Positions 53,582-62,820 of a stretch of 64,000 nt of DNA are shown in pieces. The first letter of the stretch is position 1, and every line of letters begins with the position of its first letter. The DNA is from Bradyrhizobium sp. 141 (lineage in GTDB: Bacteria > Pseudomonadota > Alphaproteobacteria > Rhizobiales > Xanthobacteraceae): the NCBI RefSeq assembly GCF_023074055.1, contig NZ_JADPKR010000081.1, forward strand, positions 1 through 64,000, in the 5' to 3' direction. The position numbers and the translations under genes are program-made. The notes below the pieces were generated by a model, which was not told the origin of the DNA, did not search any database, and saw only the letters and a list, made by a program, of their open reading frames with translations.

Positions 53582-55666
53582 ATGCTTGAGGGAGCCGAGG
53601 TGCGGCTTGCCGTCGATATCGGTGGCACGTTCACCGACATCGTGCTGGACGTGGGCGAGGTACGGAAGACGCGCAAGCTGCTGACGACGCCGCAGCGGCC
53701 CGAACAGGCGGTGCTGGACGGCATGCGCCTCATTCTCACTGACGCGCGCGCGCATATCAGCGACATCGACGTCTTCATTCACGGCACGACGCTGGCGACC
53801 AATGCGATCATCGAGCGCCGCGGTGCCAAGACGGCCCTGATCGCGACCGAAGGCTTTCGCGACGTGCTCGATATCGGCACCGAGAGCCGTTACGACCAGT
53901 ACGATCTCGGCATCGACAAGCCCAGGCCGCTGGCGCCGCGCAGCCTGCGTTTCACCGTGCCCGAGCGTGTCGACGCCCACGGCGTCGTCCGCCTCCCGCT
54001 TGACGAAACTTCGGTGCGCGCACTCGCGCCGAGATTGCGTGGGCTGGGCGTCGAGAGCGTCGCGATCGCCTTCCTGCACTCCTACGCCAATCCCGAGCAC
54101 GAGCGACGTGCAGCCGCGATTCTCGCCGAGGAGATGCCCGGCATCTCCGTGACCGTGTCCTCCGCCGTATGTCCCGAGATTCGCGAGTATGAGCGCACAT
54201 CGACGGCGGTTGCGAACGCCTATGTGCAACCCCTGATCGACGGCTATCTCGCCCGCATGGCCGACGCCTTGCAGGTCGAGCAGTTCCGCGGCGCGATCTA
54301 CCTCGTCACCTCCGGCGGCGGCGTGACGTCAATCGAGACGGCGCGGCGCTTTCCGGTGCGCCTCGTCGAATCCGGCCCCGCCGGCGGCGCCATTTTCGCG
54401 GCGCAGATCGCGGCCCGGCTCGGCGAAAGCAAGGTGCTGTCCTTCGACATGGGCGGTACCACCGCAAAGATCTGCCTGATCGAGAAGTACCAGCCCGAGA
54501 CGTCGCGCGTGTTCGAGGTCGATCGTGCCGCGCGTTTCCTCAAAGGCTCCGGCCTGCCGGTGCGCATTCCCGTGATCGAGATGGTCGAGATCGGCGCCGG
54601 CGGCGGCTCGATCGCCCATGTCGATGCGATGAAGCGCGTCACCGTCGGGCCTGAAAGCGCCTCTTCGGAGCCGGGACCGGCCTGCTACGGCCGCGGCGGC
54701 CAGCGTCCGGCCGTGACGGATGCGGACGTTGCGCTCGGCATGATCGATCCCGATGCGTTTGCGGCCGGCACGATCAAGCTCGATCCTGAGCTTTCGAAGC
54801 AGGCGCTGCTGCGCGACGTCGGCGAGCCGCTCGGCCTGTCCGCGGAAACCGCGGCCTATGCCGTGCACGAAGTCGTCTGCGAGAACATGGCGAGCGCGGC
54901 GCGTGTCCATGCGGTCGAGCGCGGGGAGATTGTCGGCCAGCACACGTTGATCGCCTTCGGTGGTGCCGCGCCGCTGCATGCGGCGCGCGTCGCCGAGAAA
55001 ATCGGCGTGTCCCGGGTGATCGTGCCCTCGAATGCCGGCGTCGGCTCGGCCGTCGGGTTCCTGGCCGCTCCGATCGCCTATGAACTGGTGCGCAGCCGTC
55101 ATGTCCGGCTCGACGATTTTGATACCGAAGGGGTCTCCGACCTCTTGCAGGAGATGGTGACCGAAGCGCGCGCATTGGTCGAACCTGGCGCGGCCGGTGC
55201 GCCGGTGCGCGAGCGCCGCGCCGCCTTCATGCGCTATGTCGGCCAGGGCCATGAGATCTCGGTCGAGCTGCCGAACCGGCGGCTGACGGCGGCCGATCTT
55301 GCCGGCCTGCGCCAGAAATTCGAGGCGGACTATTCCGCGATGTTCGAGCGGCCGATCCCGGGCGCTGCGATCGAGGTACTGAGCTGGTCGGTGCTCGCTA
55401 CGACGGAGGCGCGTAATCCATCCGCCGTTGCGGCCGTCACGCGTAAGCCCGCCGGCAAGGCTGTCGGCAGCCGCAAATTCTTCGACGGCCGCGCCGGCGA
55501 AGTGATCGAGATCCCGCTCTATCGCCGCGAGGACATGGCGCCCGGCGCGACCATTGCCGGGCCCGCCGTCATTGCGGAGGACGAGACCTCGACCTTCGTC
55601 TCCACCAGTTTTGACGCCCATATCGACGGTGCCGGCAGCATCGTCATGGAACGAAAGGCGGCCTGA
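53582..55666 (+). CDS. hydantoinase/oxoprolinase A subunit (HyuA family)
   Basis: A 694-aa ATP-dependent ring-opening enzyme subunit. DIGGTFTDIVLD at about 12-23 is the phosphate-binding actin-like motif; TTLATNAIIERRGAKTALI and DMGGTTAKICLIEK (second nucleotide motif) are typical, and the C-terminal domain is of the hydantoinase A type. With HyuB it hydrolyses 5-oxoproline, N-methylhydantoin or acetophenone-like substrates at the cost of ATP. ATG 53582 is preferred over earlier in-frame ATG codons. It starts the operon that includes a TRAP transporter. Confidence 0.9.
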   Translation: MLEGAEVRLAVDIGGTFTDIVLDVGEVRKTRKLLTTPQRPEQAVLDGMRLILTDARAHISDIDVFIHGTTLATNAIIERRGAKTALIATEGFRDVLDIGTESRYDQYDLGIDKPRPLAPRSLRFTVPERVDAHGVVRLPLDETSVRALAPRLRGLGVESVAIAFLHSYANPEHERRAAAILAEEMPGISVTVSSAVCPEIREYERTSTAVANAYVQPLIDGYLARMADALQVEQFRGAIYLVTSGGGVTSIETARRFPVRLVESGPAGGAIFAAQIAARLGESKVLSFDMGGTTAKICLIEKYQPETSRVFEVDRAARFLKGSGLPVRIPVIEMVEIGAGGGSIAHVDAMKRVTVGPESASSEPGPACYGRGGQRPAVTDADVALGMIDPDAFAAGTIKLDPELSKQALLRDVGEPLGLSAETAAYAVHEVVCENMASAARVHAVERGEIVGQHTLIAFGGAAPLHAARVAEKIGVSRVIVPSNAGVGSAVGFLAAPIAYELVRSRHVRLDDFDTEGVSDLLQEMVTEARALVEPGAAGAPVRERRAAFMRYVGQGHEISVELPNRRLTAADLAGLRQKFEADYSAMFERPIPGAAIEVLSWSVLATTEARNPSAVAAVTRKPAGKAVGSRKFFDGRAGEVIEIPLYRREDMAPGATIAGPAVIAEDETSTFVSTSFDAHIDGAGSIVMERKAA

Positions 55667-55668
55667 TC

Positions 55669-57327
55669 ATGAGCAAGGCAAGTGGCGCGAGCCTGATCGA
55701 CCTTCAAATCATGTGGCACCGGCTGATCGCCGTGGTCGAGGAGCAGGCGCAGGTGCTGCTCCGCACCGCCTTCAGCCCGATCGTGCGCGAATGCGGCGAT
55801 CTCTCGGCCGGCGTGTTCGACCTCAGGGGACGGATGCTGGCGCAGGCCGTGACCGGCACGCCCGGACACGTCAACTCGATGGCGGAATCGGTCAAGCATT
55901 TCATTGCCCATTTTCCGATCGAGACGATGAAGGAGGGCGATGCCTACATCACCAACGATCCCTGGATGGGCACTGGCCATCTCAACGACTTCGTCGTCAC
56001 CACGCCCTGCTTCAAGGACGGCAAGGTTGTCGCGCTGTTCTCCTGTACCAGCCATCTCATGGACATCGGCGGCATCGGCTTCGGGCCTGATGCCACCGAC
56101 GTGTTCATGGAAGGGCTCTACATCCCCATGCTGAAGCTGATCGACCAGGGTGTCGTCAACGAGACGCTGATGGCGATGATCCGCACCAACACGCGGCTGC
56201 CCATCGACACCGAGGGCGACACCTATTCGCTGGCCGGCTGCAACGACGTCGGCTGCGAGCGCCTGGTCGAGATGATGACCGAGTTCGGCATCGACACGCT
56301 CGACGAGCTCGGCGACTACATCTGCGACCGTTCCCGCGAGGCCGTGCTGGCCGAGATCGCAAAGCTGCCGAAGGGCAGTTGGCGCAACACCATGGTGGTC
56401 GACGGCTACGATGCCCCGGTGACGCTGGCCGCGACGCTGACGATTTCGGATACGGGCATTCACGTCGATTTCGACGGCACCTCGGCCGCCTCGAAGTTCG
56501 GCATCAACGTGCCCTTTTCATATACCACGGCCTATACCGTGTTCGGCCTCGGCTGCGTCGTTGCCTCGCAGATCCCGAATAATGCCGGCTCGCTCTCGCC
56601 GCTGACGGTGTCGGCGCCATCAGGCGCGATCCTCAATGCGCCCAAGCCCGCACCGGTCGCCTCGCGCCACATCATCGGCCAGATGCTGCCTGACGTGGTG
56701 TTCGGCTGCCTGCGCCGGATCATTCCGGAGCGCGTGCCGGCGGAGGGCACCTCGTGCCTGTGGAATCTCAACGTGCGCGGGCAGACCCGCTCGGGCGTCG
56801 GCGGCAATTACGGATTCTCGATGGCGGTGACCTCCAATGGCGGCACCGGCGCGCGCTTCGGCAAGGACGGGCTGTCCGCCACCGCCTATCCCAGCGGCGT
56901 GCGTGGCACGCCGGTCGAGATCGCGGAGACGCAGACGCCTTTGATCTTTTGGCGCAAGGAGCTGCGTCCGGATTCCGGCGGGGCAGGGCGCACCCGCGGC
57001 GGCCTCGGCCAGATCATCGAGGTCGGCAGCGGCGTCGACGCGCCGTTCGATATTCTGGCGGCGTTCGACCGCATCGATCATCCGCCGCGCGGCCGCGATG
57101 GCGGCAAGAACGGCGAGGCCGGCTATGTCGGCCTGAAGTCCGGAAAGAAGCTGCGCGGCAAGGGCTTTCAGGAAGTGCCGCCGGATGACCGTCTCGTGGT
57201 GCTGACGCCCGGCGGTGCCGGCATCGGTGCGCCAGTCGAGCGAGATCGGGCTGCCGTCAAAGACGACATCGAAAGCGGCCTCGTGTCTGCCGACAATGCG
57301 GCTGCAGTTTATGGATATGCGCGGTGA
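55669..57327 (+). CDS. hydantoinase/oxoprolinase B subunit (HyuB family)
   Basis: A 552-aa partner subunit, 2 bp after hyuA. VLLRTAFSPIVRECGDLSAG, TNDPWMGTGHLNDFVVTTPC and MDIGGIGFGPDATDVFMEGL are the diagnostic N-terminal blocks, with metal-ligating Asp/His in the DPW and HLND stretch. It forms the catalytic half with HyuA. The neighbouring TRAP importer suggests a carboxylated substrate, such as 5-oxoproline, a hydantoin or a carbamoyl amide; this is inference. Confidence 0.9.
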   Translation: MSKASGASLIDLQIMWHRLIAVVEEQAQVLLRTAFSPIVRECGDLSAGVFDLRGRMLAQAVTGTPGHVNSMAESVKHFIAHFPIETMKEGDAYITNDPWMGTGHLNDFVVTTPCFKDGKVVALFSCTSHLMDIGGIGFGPDATDVFMEGLYIPMLKLIDQGVVNETLMAMIRTNTRLPIDTEGDTYSLAGCNDVGCERLVEMMTEFGIDTLDELGDYICDRSREAVLAEIAKLPKGSWRNTMVVDGYDAPVTLAATLTISDTGIHVDFDGTSAASKFGINVPFSYTTAYTVFGLGCVVASQIPNNAGSLSPLTVSAPSGAILNAPKPAPVASRHIIGQMLPDVVFGCLRRIIPERVPAEGTSCLWNLNVRGQTRSGVGGNYGFSMAVTSNGGTGARFGKDGLSATAYPSGVRGTPVEIAETQTPLIFWRKELRPDSGGAGRTRGGLGQIIEVGSGVDAPFDILAAFDRIDHPPRGRDGGKNGEAGYVGLKSGKKLRGKGFQEVPPDDRLVVLTPGGAGIGAPVERDRAAVKDDIESGLVSADNAAAVYGYAR

Positions 57328-57365
57328 CGTCATCCGGCGTCGGGCATAGCGAACGGAGGGGCTCA

Positions 57366-58367
57366 ATGATCACGCGACGGAACTTCACCGCGGGCGCAGC
57401 GACGCTGCTCGCCGCCGGCCACATCTCCACCCGCGCCCAGGCGGCGACGACGAACTGGGACATGTCGACGGTCTGGCCCGACGGCAATTTCCACACCCAG
57501 AACGCGATGGCCTTCGCGGACGAGGTGAAGAAGCAAAGCGGCGGCTCGGTCGCCATCACCGTGAAGGCCGGCGGCCAGCTCGGCTTCAAGGGACCTGAAC
57601 ATCTGCGCGCCGTGCGCGATGGCTTGGTGCCGCTCGCCGACGTCCTCAACATCCAGCAGGTCGGTGACGAACCCTTCATGGGCGTCGAGAGCATCCCGTT
57701 TCTCTGCGGCTCCGTAGACGAGTTGAAGGTGCTGCACAAATATGTGCGGCCCGAATACGAGAAGATCGCCGCGCGCAACAACCAGAAGATCCTCTACATC
57801 GTGCCGTGGCCGACGCAGTATCTGCATCTCAAGGCAAAGGTCGCCGACGTCGAGGGTCTGAAGAACATCAAGATCCGCGTGCCCGACAAGAATGCGGTCG
57901 ACATGCTGAATGCGATCGGCATGGCGGCCGTGATGATTCCCTGGGGCGAAACCATTCCCGCGCTGGCGTCCGGCGCGGTGGCCGGCGTCTCCACCTCGTC
58001 GGTGTCGGGCGTCGACGGCAAGTTCTGGGAATTCCTGAAATATGTCTACCCGACCAACCACGTCTGGTCGTCGCAGATGCTCACCGTCAATCTCGATTCC
58101 TGGAAGGCGATCAGCGCCGATCAGCAGAAGCTCGTCGCGGATGTCGCCGCGAAGATGGAGCCGGGTTTCTGGGCGAACTCGCTCAAGGCCGACGTAGATA
58201 GCCTCAACCGCCTCAAGGAAGGCGGCATGGAGGTGGTGCCGGTCTCGGGCGCGATGATGACGGACATCCGAGCCAAGACCGGGCCACAGTTAGATGCCTT
58301 CCTCAAGCGCGTGCCGGCGGCCGACAAACCGGTGCGGGCTTATCTCGCCGACATGAAGCGTGGTTGA
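57366..58367 (+). CDS. TRAP transporter substrate-binding protein (DctP family)
   Basis: A 333-aa periplasmic receptor with a twin-arginine signal (RRNFTAGAATLLAAGHI). The core includes NAMAFADEVKKQSGG, LADVLNIQQVGDE and MIPWGETIPALASGAVAGVS, where the Arg/Trp-rich ligand site of DctP proteins lies. It is 38 bp after hyuB and followed by the two membrane subunits, so the three form a full TRAP importer. It is likely to supply the HyuAB substrate. ATG 57366. Confidence 0.9.
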   Translation: MITRRNFTAGAATLLAAGHISTRAQAATTNWDMSTVWPDGNFHTQNAMAFADEVKKQSGGSVAITVKAGGQLGFKGPEHLRAVRDGLVPLADVLNIQQVGDEPFMGVESIPFLCGSVDELKVLHKYVRPEYEKIAARNNQKILYIVPWPTQYLHLKAKVADVEGLKNIKIRVPDKNAVDMLNAIGMAAVMIPWGETIPALASGAVAGVSTSSVSGVDGKFWEFLKYVYPTNHVWSSQMLTVNLDSWKAISADQQKLVADVAAKMEPGFWANSLKADVDSLNRLKEGGMEVVPVSGAMMTDIRAKTGPQLDAFLKRVPAADKPVRAYLADMKRG

Positions 58368-58377
58368 GGGTAAGGCC

Positions 58378-58971
58378 GTGGTGAGCGTTTCGCCCGAAGC
58401 ATCGCAAAGCCTCAACGCAGCGGCGCCAGCGCCGCTGCGCATCCTGCTCGACGGCATCGACCGTCTCGGCCGGCTCGACGGCTGGATCGGCGGTGGCTGC
58501 CTCCTGGCGCTGACGCTGCTGATGCTGTGCGAGGTCGCAACCCGCTTCCTGTCGAACTTCCTGCCGTTCTTCCCGCCGACCATCTCGATCGCCTGGGAAT
58601 ATTCCTCTTATCTGATGGCGGCGTCCTTCACTTTCGGCGCCGCCATGACGCTGCGAGTCGGCGGGCACATCCGTGTCGTGCTGCTTCTCAAGAACGCGCC
58701 GGCGCCGGTGCAGCGCGCGCTCGAGATACTCTCGGCGGCGGCGGGCTTCGCCTTCATGGCGTTCTTAAGCTCGGCGATGGCGAAGTTCGCCTTCGGCGCC
58801 TATGTGCGCGGCCAGGTCTCGACCTCGAGCGACACGCCGCTGTGGTTTCCACAAGCCGTCGTCACCTTCGGCATGCTGTTGCTGACATTGCAGTTCCTGG
58901 CGCGCGCGATCCAGGCCGTTCTCGGCCTGCCGCTGGAGGATCACCGCATGAAGGCCTCGCCCGTCGAATGA
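58378..58971 (+). CDS. TRAP transporter small permease (DctQ family)
   Basis: A 197-aa protein with four predicted segments: LIGGGC-like start (WIGGGCLLALTLLMLCEVAT), WEYSSYLMAASFTFGAAMTL, FAFMAFLSSAMAKFAFGA and VTFGMLLLTLQFLARAI. These match DctQ, including the WEYS membrane entry. GTG 58378 with GAGGGTAAGG ahead is preferred to GTG 58360 inside the upstream gene. It overlaps no neighbour but is coupled by 10 bp spacing. Confidence 0.85.
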   Translation: MVSVSPEASQSLNAAAPAPLRILLDGIDRLGRLDGWIGGGCLLALTLLMLCEVATRFLSNFLPFFPPTISIAWEYSSYLMAASFTFGAAMTLRVGGHIRVVLLLKNAPAPVQRALEILSAAAGFAFMAFLSSAMAKFAFGAYVRGQVSTSSDTPLWFPQAVVTFGMLLLTLQFLARAIQAVLGLPLEDHRMKASPVE

Positions 58972-59002
58972 CCGCTTCGCTCGCTCCAGGACTCAGGACC
59001 GC

Positions 59003-60307
59003 ATGACCATCGAAGTCGTAGCTCTGTTCGCGATCCTGTTTGCGCTGCTGGCCTGCGGCGTGTGGATCGGCCTCACGCTTGCGCTCACCGCGACGCTTCT
59101 CCTCGCGATGTTCCGCTCGATCCCACTCGACAAGCTATTGCCGCAATACGCCTGGAATATCCTGACCACGCAGGAGCTGCTGGCGCTTCCGCTATTCATC
59201 CTGATGGGTGAGCTGCTGTTCCGCACCCGCCTGTCCCGCTCGCTGTTTCAGGGCCTCGCGCCCTGGGCCGGTCTTCTGCCCGGCCGGCTGCTGCATGTGA
59301 ACGTGATCGGCTGCACCATCTTCGCGGCGATCTCGGGCTCGTCGGCGGCGACGACGCAGGTGATCGGCCGCATGTCGCTCAACGAGCTCTTGCGTCGCGG
59401 CTATTCCCGCGACATCGCGATCGGCTCGCTCGCCGGCGCCGGTACGCTCGGCTTCCTGATCCCGCCCTCCAACATCATGATCATCTACGGCGTGCTCGGC
59501 GACGTCTCGATCTTGAAACTGTTCACGGCCGGCGTGCTGCCCGGCCTGCTGCTCGCCGCCACCTTCATGGGATGGGTGATGCTGCACACCACGCTCAAGC
59601 CCGCGATGGTGCCCGACATGGAAGCCAAGCTCTCGCAGGTGCCGTGGGGCGAGCGCTTCGCCGCGTTGAAGGATCTCGCGCCGGCGCTGTTCCTGATCGC
59701 CTGCGTGCTCGGCTCGATGTATGGCGGGCTCGCCACGCCGTCCGAGGCCGCCGCCGTCGGCGTGCTCGGTGCCGCGCTGGTCGCCTGGGCGCAGGGATCG
59801 ATGTCGCAGCAGGTGATGCGCGACGTGCTGATCGGCTCGGTGGTGACGTGCTCGATGATCGCGCTGATCGTGCTTGGCGCCTCGATCCTCGGCAACGCCG
59901 CCGCCTTCCTCGGCATCCCGCAGGCGGTGGCCGCCTTCGTCAAGGGGCTCGGCCTGTCACCCTTCATGCTGATCGTGGTTCTGATCATCTTCTACCTGAT
60001 CCTCGGTTGCTTCCTCGACGGCTTCTCGATGATCGTGATGACGCTGCCGATCGTGCTGCCGATCGTGAAGGGGGCCGGCTTCGACGAGATCTGGTTCGGC
60101 ATCTTCCTGGTGCTCGCCGTCGAGATGGCGCAGATCACCCCGCCGGTCGGCTTCAACCTGTTCGTGATCCAGGGCCTCACCGAAGATGGTCTCGGCTACA
60201 TCGCGCGCGTCACGTTGCCGTATCTGGTGATCATGATCGGTTTCGTGCTGCTGCTGACGCTGTGGCCGGGCATCGTCACGGTACTGCCGCGGGTGCTGTA
60301 CGGGTAA
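59003..60307 (+). CDS. TRAP transporter large permease (DctM family)
   Basis: A 434-aa subunit with about 12 segments. SGSSAATTQVIGRMSLNELL and SLAGAGTLGFLIPPSNIMII near residues 110-165 are the signature blocks of DctM, and FNLFVIQGL near the C-terminus is typical. It ends the operon. The full set, with HyuAB, forms a scavenging unit for a carboxylated heterocycle. Confidence 0.9.
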   Translation: MTIEVVALFAILFALLACGVWIGLTLALTATLLLAMFRSIPLDKLLPQYAWNILTTQELLALPLFILMGELLFRTRLSRSLFQGLAPWAGLLPGRLLHVNVIGCTIFAAISGSSAATTQVIGRMSLNELLRRGYSRDIAIGSLAGAGTLGFLIPPSNIMIIYGVLGDVSILKLFTAGVLPGLLLAATFMGWVMLHTTLKPAMVPDMEAKLSQVPWGERFAALKDLAPALFLIACVLGSMYGGLATPSEAAAVGVLGAALVAWAQGSMSQQVMRDVLIGSVVTCSMIALIVLGASILGNAAAFLGIPQAVAAFVKGLGLSPFMLIVVLIIFYLILGCFLDGFSMIVMTLPIVLPIVKGAGFDEIWFGIFLVLAVEMAQITPPVGFNLFVIQGLTEDGLGYIARVTLPYLVIMIGFVLLLTLWPGIVTVLPRVLYG

Positions 60308-61344
60308 ATTGCAGGGCAATCGCATTTGAGGTGAGGAGACAGCGCAGCGGTCGTCTCGAAGGGCGAGGCGCGCACACGGGTGCCGCCGAAACGTCATACG
60401 CGATGACCCTGCCCGGAGTTGGTCCCTCCCACCTACCATCCCGTGTGTTGCCCGACGGGCAAAACACGCCAGCGCTGGGTCGATAGCCCTAAGCGAAAAT
60501 ATTCGAATTTACAGAAGTTCGGTTTTACCGTACAAGCCTGACATCCCGCCCGCCACAAGGGGCGTTTCGCGATCGTCACGGGACGCGGGCTGGGATGCGG
60601 TGGCCGCGACGGCGTCGGCGTGCGATGTGGATTGCAGGGCGGGGAAACCCGTGAGCAGTGACAGGCGCGATACGACACGGTGCTGACAGCGTCTTCGAAT
60701 GGCCTCGACGGTGAGCGCACGCCAGCCGTGGAGGACCCAGCGGGGATGTGCGCGGACGGAGAAGTCGTGTGGTCCTGACGCCCGGGGTCTGTGCGTCAAG
60801 TCCTGCGGTGATGTGGCGGCCAACCGGCGCGCACATCGTAAGCCGCAGGGCGACGGGGGCAATAGTGCATCGCTCCCCGAGGAGAGCACGAAGGACACCG
60901 TGAAAACCATCACGCAGGGAAGGCCGGGCGACCGGCATCACCTGTTGTCCACCCCGTGCGCGCTTCTTCAGCACACGCGGGACTTCGGGTGCCAGCCGGC
61001 GCCCGGCCTTCCCTGCGCCCTTGCTTCAGTTAGGGGCGGAAGAAGACAGCAAAGCTCGGGCGAAACACGCCGCGAGGATGAGCCGCCATGTCTATCGCCA
61101 ACAGCGGTCTCGTGCCCGGACGCAGCGCAACGCGCCGCGTCTTCGCGGCGTGGTGCGCTGCAGAGCCGGGGCCCATGCATCAGCCGAATGCGCAGCCTTC
61201 TGGGTCCCGGCTCTGCGCAGCAGCGTAAGAACGCTGCAGCGCGTCCGGGACACGAGAGACGCGCGCTATGGCCATCGTCGTCCCCGCCCCGTCGGCAAGG
61301 ACGACGTGATGATCGAGGACGAGCGATGCGGCGTTCAATCCGAA
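60308..61344. other. 1 kb without a confident gene
   Basis: Open frames here on both strands overlap and are Arg/Gly-rich, with no ribosome sites. The 60.7-61.0 kb part reads like intergenic sequence I recall as repeated in Bradyrhizobium genomes. A strong inverted repeat lies at 61160-61216. No RNA gene is recognisable. Confidence 0.45.
61160..61216. repeat. intergenic inverted repeat
   Basis: A 16-bp arm GCAGAGCCGGGGCCCA pairs with TGGGTCCCGGCTCTGC (one mismatch) across a 25-nt spacer; a second GC-rich dyad (GCTGCGCAGCAGCG and CGCTGCAGCGCG) follows to about 61242. This is a common type of dispersed palindrome in this genus. Confidence 0.6.
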
Positions 61345-61989
61345 CTATGCCGCCGCCTTCTTCCGTGCCTGCTCGGCCTTGTACAACTCGAACTCTTCTG
61401 CAATCGCCTTGGCAAAAGAGGGCCGCTGGCGCATGCGTTCATAATACGCCTTCACGTTCGGCCATTTCGCAAGCTCGATCGGCGGAGTCGCCATGGTCCA
61501 GTTGATGACCGTGGCGAGATAGGCGTCGGCCACGCTGAAATGGTCGAGCAGGAAGTCGCGCCCCTTCAGGTAATTGTCGAGATAGTCGAGCCGCGACAGA
61601 TTCTTCTCCAGTGCATAGGCCTTGGCTTCCTGCGGCGCCTTGCGGTCGAGCAGGGGAATGAACAGGCCCTTGTGCAGCTCGGTGCCGATGAAGCACAGCC
61701 ATTGATGCAGGCGCGTTCGCTCGATGCCCTGGGTAGCGCCGAGCCCGGATTGCGGGAAACGGTCCGCGATATATTGCAGGATCGCTGCGTTCTCGGTCAG
61801 AACCACGCCCTCGTCGGTGCGCAGCGTCGGCACGAGGCCAATTGGATTGACGGCGCGGAAGTCGGAGCCGTCGCTCAGCACTGTCTTGGTCGGCGGGTCG
61901 ACCTCGAGATAGTTCGCCTCGGCGCCGGCTTCGTACAGCGCGACGCGTGTTGCCATCGAACAGGCGAGGGGCGAGAAAAAGAGATCCAT
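61345..61989 (-). CDS. glutathione S-transferase
   Basis: A 214-aa GST. The thioredoxin-like N-terminus starts MDLFFSPLACSMATRVALYE, with the catalytic Ser region at SMATR, NPIGLVPTL (cis-Pro) and TENAAILQYIADRF, where the usual ES is EN. The C-terminal helical domain follows. It conjugates or reduces electrophiles with glutathione. It is divergent from the TetR gene and shares its operator, suggesting a detoxification pair. ATG 61989. Confidence 0.87.
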   Translation of the reverse strand: MDLFFSPLACSMATRVALYEAGAEANYLEVDPPTKTVLSDGSDFRAVNPIGLVPTLRTDEGVVLTENAAILQYIADRFPQSGLGATQGIERTRLHQWLCFIGTELHKGLFIPLLDRKAPQEAKAYALEKNLSRLDYLDNYLKGRDFLLDHFSVADAYLATVINWTMATPPIELAKWPNVKAYYERMRQRPSFAKAIAEEFELYKAEQARKKAAA

Positions 61990-62122
61990 CTGTAGCCTCC
62001 TTGGGGCACTTCTTGAGTCTTCGCTCAACCTGGCCAGATTGATTTTTGTACTATCTTGCATAATATAGGGTTGGTCAAGGATTATTTGCGAAATGGTACA
62101 AAAATCGAAGGGGCCGCCAGCT
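61990..62122. promoter_or_regulatory. divergent GST/TetR promoter with operator
   Basis: ATTTTTGTAC at 62042-62051 and GTACAAAAAT at 62096-62105 are perfect 10-bp inverted arms with a 44-nt spacer that includes AT-rich promoter-like CATAATAT. The right arm overlaps an apparent ATG at 62093, so translation more likely starts at ATG 62123 behind GAAGGGG. The repeat is a candidate TetR site. Confidence 0.5.
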
Positions 62123-62743
62123 ATGCCGCCCGAACAGCCCAAGCGCCGCGGCCGCCCGCGCGCCTACGAGCCCGAAGTCGCACTCGGCAAGGCGCTCGAC
62201 CTGTTCCGCAGGCAGGGCTTTGCCGCGACTTCGCTTGACGATCTCAGCGAGGCCACCGGCATGAATCGCCCGAGCCTCTATGGCGCCTTCGGCGACAAGC
62301 GCGAGCTCTACATCAAGAGCTATCAGCGCTACCGCGAGGAAGCGGGGGCCTCCTTGGCTATGATCTTTCGCGAGGAGATGCCGCTGCGCCAGCGGTTGGA
62401 ACGCATTTTCGCCTCCGCGCTGAATATCTATCTGTCCGGCGAGACCGGCCCGCGTGGCTGCTTCACAGTGGTGACGGCGGCGTCGGAAGCCGTCGGTGAT
62501 CCCGAGATCCGCGCCATGGTGCTTGACGGGCTCACCGAGCTCGACAAGGCCTTTGCGAACTGCTTCCGCCGCGCCAGGGAGAAGGGCGAGTTGCCGGAGA
62601 GCGCCGATCCGGTCGCGCTGGCACAGATCGCATCAGCCACCATCCACACCATCGCCATCCGCTCGCGCGCGCGCGTGGCGCGAAAGGATCTCGAAGCCAT
62701 CGTGAAGGGTGCGATCGATGTGATGGTGGGGGCCGGCAGCTGA
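62123..62743 (+). CDS. TetR family transcriptional regulator
   Basis: A 206-aa regulator. The N-terminal helix-turn-helix reads ALDLFRRQGFAATSLDDLSE and MNRPSLYGAFGDKRELY, followed by a ligand domain of the TetR_C type (TETGPRGCFTVVTAA-like GETGPRGCFTVV). It probably represses itself and the divergent GST gene through the inverted repeat upstream; the ligand is unknown. ATG 62123 is preferred over ATG 62093, which lies in the operator. Confidence 0.87.
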   Translation: MPPEQPKRRGRPRAYEPEVALGKALDLFRRQGFAATSLDDLSEATGMNRPSLYGAFGDKRELYIKSYQRYREEAGASLAMIFREEMPLRQRLERIFASALNIYLSGETGPRGCFTVVTAASEAVGDPEIRAMVLDGLTELDKAFANCFRRAREKGELPESADPVALAQIASATIHTIAIRSRARVARKDLEAIVKGAIDVMVGAGS

Positions 62744-62820
62744 GCTGTCGTTCCGGACAACGGTCGGACAACGGGACTACACCGAATATGAGGCACCAGC
62801 CTTCGCGAAAATCCCGAAGC

